A stretch of DNA of 5,208 nt from Bacteroidales bacterium. GTDB taxonomy: Bacteria; Bacteroidota; Bacteroidia; Bacteroidales; P3. This document shows, one piece after another, positions 1 to 5,208 of the stretch. The DNA lies in NCBI GenBank assembly GCA_012837565.1, contig DUQY01000090.1, positions 1 through 5,208 of the forward strand. The letters run 5' to 3'. The translations under genes were made by a program, and so were the position numbers. Under the pieces are notes generated by a model that was given only the letters and a program-made list of their open reading frames with translations, was not told where the DNA came from and did no database searches. The stretch's first letter is position 1, and each line of letters starts with the position of its first letter.

Positions 1-769
1 AAAAAACATTCTTAATATCAAATTCATTTTCAAATTCTACATTCACACTTTCCGAATGACCTCCAAGAACAGGCACACGAACAACAGTTGCAGTAATTTG
101 TATTGAATTATCAGAAAATATCTTTCTTGTTTCATCCACTAGCTTTAATTCTTCTGTCGTATAACCATCTTCCATAAAATCACCTCCGTGAGGAAAAAGA
201 TTATGATGAATTTGATAAGGATAAACTCTTTCTGCTTCCTCACCCTTCTCTTCTTGTGCTAATTGATTAACAGCCTTTATTCCTGTTCCTGTAATGCTCT
301 GATAGGTTGAAACCACAACTCTTTTAATTTTATATTTAAAATGCAAAGGTGCAAGAGCTAAAACCATTTGAATTGTTGAACAATTAGGGTTTGCAATAAT
401 TCTACTATCATTAATAATATTTGCATTTATTTCAGGAACAACTAGTGGAATATCATCCTCTGTTCTAAAAGCTGATGAATTATCAATAACTACTGCTCCT
501 CTTTCTGCAAACATTGGAGCATATAGCTTAGAGGTTTTTCCTCCTGCTGAGAATATAACATAATCACATTCTGCATTAATTGCCTCTTCAATACTAACAA
601 TCTTTAGTGTTCTTGACGCAAAAGAAACTTCCTTTCCAACATTCTTCTGTGTGGCAACTGGAATTATCTCTTGATTAGGAAAACCTCTTTCTTCCAATAC
701 TTTTAGGATCATTCCTCCTACAAGTCCTGTTGCTCCAATTACTCCAATTTTTATTTTTTCTTCAATCAT
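1..769 (-). CDS. asd: Aspartate-semialdehyde dehydrogenase, 3' end outside window
   Basis: Asd reduces L-aspartyl-4-phosphate to aspartate-4-semialdehyde with NADPH in the cytoplasm, the step feeding lysine/diaminopimelate, threonine, methionine and isoleucine synthesis. Reading leftward from ATG 769-767 gives 256 open codons to the window edge, with no stop. The N-terminus (MIEEKIKIGVIGATG) carries the Rossmann dinucleotide motif GxxGATGxxG at residues 9-18. The catalytic cysteine is Cys130 in NPNCSTIQ, and the acid/base histidine is His238 in VPVLGGHSES. Family members are about 330-350 residues, so roughly the last quarter is missing because the window ends, not because the gene is broken. 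The start lies 5 bases after the ClC stop codon. No separate promoter is visible just upstream, so asd is probably co-transcribed with the ClC gene. An AGGAA precedes the ATG but abuts it too closely to be a normal ribosome-binding site. Confidence 0.96.
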   Translation of the reverse strand, partial: MIEEKIKIGVIGATGLVGGMILKVLEERGFPNQEIIPVATQKNVGKEVSFASRTLKIVSIEEAINAECDYVIFSAGGKTSKLYAPMFAERGAVVIDNSSAFRTEDDIPLVVPEINANIINDSRIIANPNCSTIQMVLALAPLHFKYKIKRVVVSTYQSITGTGIKAVNQLAQEEKGEEAERVYPYQIHHNLFPHGGDFMEDGYTTEELKLVDETRKIFSDNSIQITATVVRVPVLGGHSESVNVEFENEFDIKNVF

Positions 770-774
770 TTCCT

Positions 775-2574
775 TTATTCTTCTGAGAAAGTGCTAACAT
801 ATTTTCTATACTCAGCAAAAACATTTGCTCTTGACATAAAGCCAACGTATTTACCTTTATCAACAACCGCAATTGTATACCTATCAGCACCTTTAAACTT
901 AGATACAACTTCTTCTAATGGGTCAGATATATCAACAATAAAGTATTTGGAATAACGAACAAAGTCTTTAACTCCATAAACATCATAATATTCTGGCTTA
1001 AATAATAGCTTTCGAACATCATCAATAAGAAGTATCCCTAAAAACTTATTATCTTTATCAATCACAGGGAAAAAACTTCTTGTTGACTCTTGAACAGCCT
1101 CTGCAATATCTCTTAAGGAAGACTCATAGAGAAGTGGAATAAAATTTGTTTCAATTAACTTTTTCTTATCAATTGATTGAAGAGCTGACTTGTCTTTATC
1201 GTGAGTCATTAAGTTTCCTTCTAATGCTAGTTCTTCTGCATAAATTGAATACTTATTTAAAGGCTTGACGACTATATAAGAAATAGTAGTTGCAATCATT
1301 AATGGTGCAAAAAGGTCATAGCCTCCAGTTATTTCAGCAATTAGGAACGTTGCAGAAAGAGGAGAATGCATAACCCCAGACATAACTGCCGCCATTCCAA
1401 CAAAAGCAAAATTACTTTCATCAACAACTAATAATCCTGACATATTTATTAATCTACCAACAAAGAAACCTGTAAATCCTCCTATGAAAAGAGAAGGAGC
1501 AAAAGTACCACCAACACCACCTGCAGAAGTTGTTACAGCGGTTGCAATAGATTTTAGCATAATTATTGCAAGTAAAATACCTAATAACATCCACTCATTT
1601 TCCCTATAAGGATAGAATATCGTATTATTAAACAAAGTATTTGTGTCTGAATCCAGTAAAACAGCTAAGGCAGGATAACCTTCCCCAAAAAGAGGAGGGA
1701 ATAGAAAAATAAGCACACCAAGGCTTAATCCCCCGACAACCACTTTTCTCCAAACCTTCAAAGGCTTAAATTTCTTTGCAATAAACTTGGTTGATCTAAG
1801 AAAATATAAAGAAACAAAAGCAGCAACTATGCCTAAGAAGATAAATCCAGGTATTTTTACTAACTCAAAGCTGGAATAAATATGGTAAGTAAACAAAACT
1901 CCCTTTCCTAAGAAAAAGAAAGAAATCATTGATGATGTAATGGCAGAAATTAGAAGAGGAATTGCAGTAGTCATTGTTAGGTCGAGCATTAGAACCTCGA
2001 AAACAAAAAGTATTCCTGCAATCGGAGCCTTAAAAACCCCAGCAATAGCACCCGCAGCACCACAACCAACAAGAGTTATCATATTCTTTTCACTCAACCT
2101 ACCCAGCCTTCCGAGATTAGAACCTAAGGCACTACCAGTCAAGACAATCGGAGCCTCAAGACCAACACTACCCCCAAAAGCAACAGTAATAGAAGAAGTT
2201 AATATAGAGCTATAAGTATTATGAGGCTTAATACGTCCCTTTTTCCGACTAATAGCAAACAAAACCTTAGAAACCCCATGACTTATATCATCCTTAATAA
2301 AGTATTTTAATATAAGAACCGTTATGGTGATTCCAACCATAGGATAAACCAGAAATAGGAAATTAGAACGGTCAACCGAAAACCACATAGTATCAGTAAT
2401 AAAGAGATAAGTATAGTGAACCGTATTCTTCAAAACCACAGAAGCCATCCCACAAGACAGCCCCACCAAAAGTGACATAAAGATCATATACTGTGACTCA
2501 GAGACATTCTTTAACCTCCAAATCAAAAACTGCTTATATAAACTTCCTAAACGTATTGACTTAATTACTTTCAT
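775..2574 (-). CDS. ClC-family anion channel/transporter with two C-terminal CBS domains
   Basis: This 599-residue inner-membrane protein has a ClC pore domain (about residues 30-450), a short linker, and a CBS pair (about 477-530 and 536-590) that in this family usually senses nucleotides. The gating glutamate is Glu140 in GSVGLEAP, aligned with the GREGP motif of E. coli ClC-ec1. The third pore motif is GGVGGTFAP at 352-360, and the pore tyrosine is probably Tyr445 or Tyr442. Two sites differ from ClC-ec1. The first selectivity motif GSGIP reads HGVSK (99-103). The position of the internal proton glutamate (E203 in ClC-ec1) is Val194, in the sequence AGILFVFEV. By family knowledge a non-glutamate there is typical of ClC channels and of some exchanger branches, so coupled Cl-/H+ exchange cannot be assumed. 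The start at 2574 follows an AT-only leader; the next in-frame Met is residue 30, right before the first membrane helix. The gene leads a probable operon with asd. Confidence 0.94.
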   Translation of the reverse strand: MKVIKSIRLGSLYKQFLIWRLKNVSESQYMIFMSLLVGLSCGMASVVLKNTVHYTYLFITDTMWFSVDRSNFLFLVYPMVGITITVLILKYFIKDDISHGVSKVLFAISRKKGRIKPHNTYSSILTSSITVAFGGSVGLEAPIVLTGSALGSNLGRLGRLSEKNMITLVGCGAAGAIAGVFKAPIAGILFVFEVLMLDLTMTTAIPLLISAITSSMISFFFLGKGVLFTYHIYSSFELVKIPGFIFLGIVAAFVSLYFLRSTKFIAKKFKPLKVWRKVVVGGLSLGVLIFLFPPLFGEGYPALAVLLDSDTNTLFNNTIFYPYRENEWMLLGILLAIIMLKSIATAVTTSAGGVGGTFAPSLFIGGFTGFFVGRLINMSGLLVVDESNFAFVGMAAVMSGVMHSPLSATFLIAEITGGYDLFAPLMIATTISYIVVKPLNKYSIYAEELALEGNLMTHDKDKSALQSIDKKKLIETNFIPLLYESSLRDIAEAVQESTRSFFPVIDKDNKFLGILLIDDVRKLLFKPEYYDVYGVKDFVRYSKYFIVDISDPLEEVVSKFKGADRYTIAVVDKGKYVGFMSRANVFAEYRKYVSTFSEE

Positions 2575-2591
2575 TTATAATAATAAAGTTA

Positions 2592-2599
2592 CAAATATA
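2592..2599 (-). promoter_or_regulatory. Candidate -7 promoter element for the ClC-asd unit
   Basis: On the - strand this reads TATATTTG, an exact match to the Bacteroidota -7 consensus TAnnTTTG, ending 17 bases before the ClC start codon. No TTG or TTTG lies at the expected 19-20 base spacing upstream, so the -33 half is poor. The leader would be only about 10 bases long. The element overlaps a 6-base inverted repeat (AAATAT, ACG, ATATTT at 2593-2607). Confidence 0.35.
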
Positions 2600-2617
2600 C
2601 GATATTTAATAGTATGT

Positions 2618-2646
2618 TATGACATTGTCCTTATTTTTCTATGACA
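2618..2646. repeat. TATGACA direct repeat, candidate operator
   Basis: TATGACA occurs at 2618-2624 and again at 2640-2646, start to start 22 bases, close to two helical turns. The first copy is extended by a small dyad, GACA-T-TGTC (2621-2629). The pair lies just upstream of the candidate ClC promoter, where an activator or repressor dimer could bind. That role is inference; a 7-base repeat in AT-rich DNA can arise by chance. Confidence 0.35.
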
Positions 2647-2827
2647 CAACTGTATATTTTACTCGTTTTAGAGATAAACTTTCAAACATTAACACATTCT
2701 AATAAGTAGAAATAATAATTTGGTTTAGTGATTTTAGAATATCTTTACTTGTTAGTAAGGGCGAGAGTTGTGGATAAGTATTATTTTGTTTCAAATATCT
2801 CATCTAACAATAAATGCAATTATAAAG

Positions 2828-2858
2828 TTAATTAAATGACAGAAAAACAGTATCTTTG
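2828..2858 (+). promoter_or_regulatory. Candidate promoter of the AhpD-like gene
   Basis: TATCTTTG at 2851-2858 matches the Bacteroidota -7 consensus TAnnTTTG exactly. Twenty bases upstream, TTA at 2828-2830 is a two-of-three match to the -33 TTG. Transcription would begin near 2863-2866, giving an A-rich leader of about 28 bases before the ATG at 2893. Confidence 0.55.
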
Positions 2859-2867
2859 ACAAACAAA

Positions 2868-2885
2868 TAAACCAATTAAACCAAT
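2868..2885 (+). repeat. Tandem 9-base repeat in the AhpD-like gene leader
   Basis: TAAACCAAT is present twice head to tail (2868-2876 and 2877-2885), within the predicted 5' leader and ending 7 bases before the start codon at 2893. It contains almost no G, so it would keep the leader unstructured. No other function can be read from it. Confidence 0.6.
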
Positions 2886-2892
2886 AAATGAT

Positions 2893-3498
2893 ATGAAAAA
2901 AGAAATAAAAATCCCAGATTCAATCGGCTTAAGAACTGAATACAAAAGAAAATTTAGCCTATTAGATATGTACAGTGCGTTTATGCTAATTCCAAGTATT
3001 ATTTCAGTAATAAGGAAAAACAAAAAGCAGAATCTAATTAGTAATCTTTTTATTGAAAGATTACAGTTAGCAGTAACTGAAGTAAATGGATGTGCTGCAT
3101 GCTCTTATGCACATACTCATATGGCATTAAAACAAGGAATGAGTAGTGAAGAAGTAAAAGCAATTGTTTTTGCTCAACATTTTGCAGATACAAGAGGCTT
3201 TCCAAAGGCAGAAGCATATCAGGTAATAGTAGACGAATATGGAGAAGAACAAGCAAGTATAATTCTTGCAGCATCACAAATGATGATAGCAGGAAACATA
3301 TATGGCATCCCATTAAGTGCATTACAATCAAGACTAAAGAAAAGACCATACAAGGGAAGTACCATATTATATGAAATAGGAATGCTAATAATGGGAGTTA
3401 TAATACTACCAATCACATTAATTCATGGACTACTTAGACAATTATTCGGCATCTCCCATATTAGACTCGACAACAAACCAGGAGAAGATAACGAATAA
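2893..3498 (+). CDS. AhpD-like / carboxymuconolactone decarboxylase family protein with C-terminal membrane anchor
   Basis: This 201-residue protein has the AhpD-type active-site signature: Glu63, then NGCAACSYAHTH with Cys67, Cys70 and His74 (CxxCxxxH) at the start of an alpha-helical core of about residues 50-150. In AhpD this dithiol with its histidine and glutamate carries thiol-disulfide exchange for peroxiredoxin reduction. Most uncharacterised relatives are named only by family, so the substrate here is unknown. Residues about 158-184 form one hydrophobic segment (GMLIMGVIILPITLIHGLL inside it), followed by a short charged tail. The basic stretch before it (RLKKRPYK, 147-154) suggests the catalytic domain stays on the cytoplasmic face. 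The start at 2893 follows a good promoter and an A-rich leader without Shine-Dalgarno. The gene diverges from the ClC operon and looks monocistronic. Its coding strand has more G than C in the middle of the gene, unlike the neighbouring xth. Confidence 0.85.
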   Translation: MKKEIKIPDSIGLRTEYKRKFSLLDMYSAFMLIPSIISVIRKNKKQNLISNLFIERLQLAVTEVNGCAACSYAHTHMALKQGMSSEEVKAIVFAQHFADTRGFPKAEAYQVIVDEYGEEQASIILAASQMMIAGNIYGIPLSALQSRLKKRPYKGSTILYEIGMLIMGVIILPITLIHGLLRQLFGISHIRLDNKPGEDNE

Positions 3499-3535
3499 GA
3501 ACAAATAAATTTCTAAAACAAAGAACAAATAAATT
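3497..3535 (+). repeat. 15-base direct repeat across the stop codon
   Basis: AAGAACAAATAAATT is found perfectly at 3497-3511 and 3521-3535, 24 bases start to start. The first copy begins inside the TAA stop of the AhpD-like gene (3496-3498). A local duplication during replication is the simplest origin. No hairpin or terminator is associated with it. Confidence 0.75.
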
Positions 3536-3587
3536 CATTCATCAATTCACTTAAAACTTAACTACATAAGAAAACATCCCTATTAAT

Positions 3588-3618
3588 TTCGCACATTAGT
3601 CTGTAAATTGTATATTTG
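3588..3618 (+). promoter_or_regulatory. Candidate promoter of xth
   Basis: TATATTTG at 3611-3618 matches the Bacteroidota -7 consensus TAnnTTTG. TTCG at 3588-3591, with a 19-base spacer, is an imperfect -33. Transcription would start about 3623-3626, leaving a leader of roughly 20 bases, A-rich before the ATG at 3647. The -7 element lies within a 14-base perfect palindrome (3612-3625). Confidence 0.55.
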
Positions 3619-3625
3619 CAAATAT
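3612..3625. repeat. 14-base perfect palindrome over the xth -7 element
   Basis: ATATTTGCAAATAT reads the same on both strands, centred between 3618 and 3619, and covers most of the predicted -7 element and start point of xth. A repressor bound here would block transcription, but the palindrome is almost all A/T and could be coincidental. Confidence 0.4.
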
Positions 3626-3646
3626 TAATATTGAAAAACTAAAACT

Positions 3647-4411
3647 ATGAAAATCATATCCTACAACCTCAATGGAATAAGAGCTGCCACAACAAAAGGG
3701 TTCATCAATTGGCTAGAAGAGGAAAGTCCAGACGTAATTTGCATACAAGAAACCAAAGCACAAATCGATCAAATGCCCACCTTTGAATTAAACACAATAG
3801 GCTATGACTGCTATTATTTTTCAGCACAAAAGAAAGGATATAGCGGAGTTGCAATACTTTCAAAAACGAAACCAGACCAAGTAATATATGGAATGGGAAT
3901 TGAGAAATATGACAACGAAGGCAGAATTATAAGAGCAGACTATGGAGACCTATCAATAATAAGCGTATACCATCCCTCAGGAACAAGCGGAGAACATCGT
4001 CAGGACTTCAAAATGCAATGGCTTTCAGACTTTCAAAACTACATACAAGAGCTATCCAAAACAAGAAAAGAACTAATAATATGTGGCGATTACAACATCT
4101 GTCACCGTGAAATAGACATACACGACCCCAAAGGAAATGCAAAGAACTCAGGCTTCCTACCCGAGGAAAGAGAATGGATCGATGGGTTTATTAATAGCGG
4201 ATACACCGATAGCTTCCGCCACATATACCCACAAGAAAGACACAAATACACATGGTGGAGCTACCGCCACAACTCCAGAAACAACAACAAAGGCTGGAGA
4301 ATAGACTACTGCATGGTATCAAACAACATAAAAGAACGCATCAAATCAGCAGACATCTTAGCAGACATCAAACACTCCGACCACTGCCCAGTAAGCCTAA
4401 TAATACAATAA
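3647..4411 (+). CDS. xth: Exodeoxyribonuclease III / AP endonuclease (Xth family)
   Basis: This 254-residue cytoplasmic Mg2+-dependent nuclease of the endonuclease/exonuclease/phosphatase fold cleaves DNA 5' to abasic sites in base-excision repair and has 3'-5' exonuclease and 3'-repair activity in the family. All catalytic landmarks are visible: Asn7 (MKIISYNLNGIR), metal-binding Glu35 in IQETK, Tyr108 in SVYHPSG, Asp148 and Asn150 in CGDYN, Asp220 in GWRIDY, and the terminal Asp245-His246 in KHSDHCP. Length matches the family (about 250-270). The start is the only one that retains the first strand with Asn7; it follows an A-rich leader with no Shine-Dalgarno and a candidate promoter about 30 bases upstream. 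The gene faces rsmG tail to tail, with 12 bases between the stops. Its coding strand has clearly more A than T and more C than G, unlike the preceding gene; the reading frame is intact. Confidence 0.96.
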   Translation: MKIISYNLNGIRAATTKGFINWLEEESPDVICIQETKAQIDQMPTFELNTIGYDCYYFSAQKKGYSGVAILSKTKPDQVIYGMGIEKYDNEGRIIRADYGDLSIISVYHPSGTSGEHRQDFKMQWLSDFQNYIQELSKTRKELIICGDYNICHREIDIHDPKGNAKNSGFLPEEREWIDGFINSGYTDSFRHIYPQERHKYTWWSYRHNSRNNNKGWRIDYCMVSNNIKERIKSADILADIKHSDHCPVSLIIQ

Positions 4412-4423
4412 GAAAGCAGTTAC

Positions 4424-5083
4424 CTACAACTTCACATGCACAACCATCTTAGATTCGAAGAACTCTGAAGGGAAGAAATCATAAATATTATAAAGCTTAA
4501 TCCTAATCTTTTTATTCTTCCCTTTCATAAGAGGCTCGAACTCCTCTCTCAAATCCCCACCCTTAAGATAAAGAATCCCATTATCCAAATCATGAAAATT
4601 AAGAGGCGAAACCTTCCCCTTCACCCAACCAATAAACTCAGGCATAGCAGTCACAGCCCTAGAAAGAATAAAATCAAACCTCATATCCACCGCCTCCACT
4701 CTGGTCTGATAAGCCACAACATTCTTCAACCCCAAGGCCTCAACAATTTCATTAACCACCCTAATTTTCTTGCCCACACTATCCACCAAAGTAAACTTAG
4801 ACTCAGGAAAAAGGATAGCCAAAGGAATCCCAGGCAATCCCCCACCAGTCCCAACATCCAGAATTTCAGCCATAGGTTTAAACCTACACACCTTAGCAAT
4901 AGCCAGAGAATGCAGAATATGACGCTCAAAAATATTCTCAATATCCTTTCTCGAGACCACGTTAATCCTCTCATTCCACTCCTCATAAAGCGAAGGCAAC
5001 CTCTCAAACATCCCGATCTGCACATCCGTAACAAACGGAAAATGCTCTTTAATAACCCTACCTATATCACAATTTTCATACAT
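4424..5083 (-). CDS. rsmG: 16S rRNA (guanine-N7)-methyltransferase RsmG (GidB)
   Basis: RsmG methylates N7 of G527 (E. coli numbering) in the 530 loop of 16S rRNA using S-adenosylmethionine; its loss gives low-level streptomycin resistance in several bacteria. From the start at 5083 the product is 219 residues, matching the family's usual 205-220. Visible motifs are NERINVVSRKD (about 37-47), the SAM-binding LDVGTGGGLPGIPLA (75-89), the acidic residue after strand 2 (Asp101 in LVDSVGKK), SRAVTAMPEF (141-150) and YLKGG (172-176). The frame stays open upstream to an ATG at 5173, but those 30 extra residues are a hydrophobic stretch not expected in this soluble enzyme, and a good promoter lies inside them. 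I therefore choose Met at 5083. The gene reads toward xth, and its own upstream neighbour is outside the window. The coding strand is notably G/T-rich. Confidence 0.95.
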   Translation of the reverse strand: MYENCDIGRVIKEHFPFVTDVQIGMFERLPSLYEEWNERINVVSRKDIENIFERHILHSLAIAKVCRFKPMAEILDVGTGGGLPGIPLAILFPESKFTLVDSVGKKIRVVNEIVEALGLKNVVAYQTRVEAVDMRFDFILSRAVTAMPEFIGWVKGKVSPLNFHDLDNGILYLKGGDLREEFEPLMKGKNKKIRIKLYNIYDFFPSEFFESKMVVHVKL

Positions 5084-5116
5084 AACCAAACCCTTAAACA
5101 ATAATAAATAACCCCG

Positions 5117-5148
5117 CAAAATTAATAAAAAAGAACCAAAAAAGCAAA
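5117..5148 (-). promoter_or_regulatory. Promoter of rsmG
   Basis: On the - strand TTTG (5148-5145) is followed after exactly 20 bases by TAATTTTG (5124-5117), an exact match to the Bacteroidota -7 consensus TAnnTTTG with a full -33. This is the best-formed promoter in the window. Transcription would begin near 5110, giving a leader of about 26 bases before the ATG at 5083 and excluding the longer reading frame that opens at 5173. Confidence 0.65.
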
Positions 5149-5173
5149 TCCACCCCAATGAAAATTTCATCAT

Positions 5174-5208
5174 CTACCCCCCGCACCCCCGCCTCAAAAA
5201 AACCCAAT
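5174..5208. other. C-rich / G-run tract upstream of rsmG
   Basis: The + strand has six Cs (5177-5182) and five Cs (5186-5190) separated by three bases, then CGCC-type sequence and a run of seven As (5196-5202). On the - strand this gives G runs of 2, 5 and 6. Such runs are out of place in this AT-rich sequence. No coding or terminator structure can be read from the short piece visible. Confidence 0.5.

Larger units (their letters stand above)
2575..2892. other. Divergent intergenic region between ClC and the AhpD-like gene
   Basis: This 318-base AT-rich region separates two divergently read genes and contains no credible coding sequence. It holds a candidate promoter facing each way (2592-2599 leftward, 2851-2858 rightward), a direct repeat TATGACA at 2618-2624 and 2640-2646, a tandem 9-base repeat next to the rightward start codon, and a weak hairpin at 2743-2760 (7-base stem with one T-G pair, 4-base loop). 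I see no RNA gene or recognisable riboswitch in it. Confidence 0.7.
3499..3646. other. Intergenic gap between the AhpD-like gene and xth
   Basis: These 148 AT-rich bases hold the second copy of the 15-base direct repeat, the xth promoter with its palindrome, and an A-rich leader. I see no convincing rho-independent terminator for the upstream gene and no small open frame worth calling. Confidence 0.6.

Noticed and set aside
165..185. GGAGGTGATTTTATG on the - strand within asd, resembling a strong ribosome-binding site and start
   Set aside because: It encodes HGGDFM in the middle of Asd, in frame with conserved sequence on both sides. Bacteroidota rarely rely on Shine-Dalgarno pairing.
1940..2215. 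Open frame of 91 codons on the + strand inside the ClC gene
   Set aside because: It lies opposite a strongly conserved ClC segment, has a low-complexity Pro/Ala/Arg composition, and shows no family motif or promoter.
2743..2760. Possible hairpin terminator or RNA structure in the divergent region
   Set aside because: The stem is only 7 pairs with a wobble, is AT-rich, and has no T run on either side; neither gene ends here.
2888..2896. Two-codon upstream frame ATG ATA TGA overlapping the AhpD-like start
   Set aside because: Overlaps like this arise easily in such AT-rich sequence; nothing supports a regulatory role.
2832..3023. Small hydrophobic open frame on the - strand overlapping the AhpD-like gene start
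   Set aside because: Most of it is antisense to the start of a convincing gene, and hydrophobicity is what the reverse of A-rich Lys/Glu codons gives.
4592..5104. Open frame of 170 codons on the + strand opposite rsmG
   Set aside because: It is the antisense of RsmG motifs. Its composition (His, Pro, Asn, Lys, Ile) simply reflects the A+C-rich strand, and it resembles no known protein.
1..5208. CRISPR array, tRNA/rRNA gene, insertion sequence, toxin-antitoxin or defence system
   Set aside because: No regularly spaced repeats, cloverleaf-like sequence, terminal inverted repeats with transposase, or defence-type motifs were seen. All long frames are explained by housekeeping families or their shadows.

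Overview
The window looks like ordinary chromosomal DNA from a member of the Bacteroidota, most likely near the Bacteroidales. It is AT-rich. Gene starts lack good Shine-Dalgarno sequences and sit behind A-rich leaders. Copies of the Bacteroidota-type -7 element TAnnTTTG lie just upstream of four of the five genes. The protein families (a CBS-tailed ClC, an Asd, a Xth-type nuclease, RsmG) fit this, but the assignment rests on remembered family resemblance, not on a search.

Layout. Positions 1-2574 hold two genes read leftward: a ClC-family anion channel/transporter with two CBS domains (775-2574), followed 5 bases later by asd, aspartate-semialdehyde dehydrogenase, which runs off the left edge. 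A 318-base divergent intergenic region (2575-2892) follows, with promoter-like elements facing both ways and short direct repeats. Rightward from it are a membrane-anchored AhpD/carboxymuconolactone-decarboxylase-like protein (2893-3498) and, after a 148-base gap, xth, an exonuclease III-type AP endonuclease (3647-4411). xth converges tail to tail, 12 bases apart, with rsmG (16S rRNA m7G methyltransferase), read leftward. The longest rsmG frame opens at 5173, but a well-formed promoter inside that extension and the family length both place the real start at 5083.

The genes do not form one pathway. They cover amino-acid biosynthesis (asd), ion transport (ClC), a probable thiol-redox or peroxide-related activity (AhpD-like), base-excision repair (xth) and ribosome modification (rsmG). 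The only likely operon is ClC-asd; the other three genes appear to have their own promoters.

I found no mobile element, CRISPR array, RNA gene or convincing new multi-gene system. The points worth a second look are residue-level oddities in the ClC protein, the C-terminal membrane anchor on the AhpD-like protein, the rsmG start, several short perfect repeats in the intergenic regions, and a strong A+C bias of the + strand in the right third.
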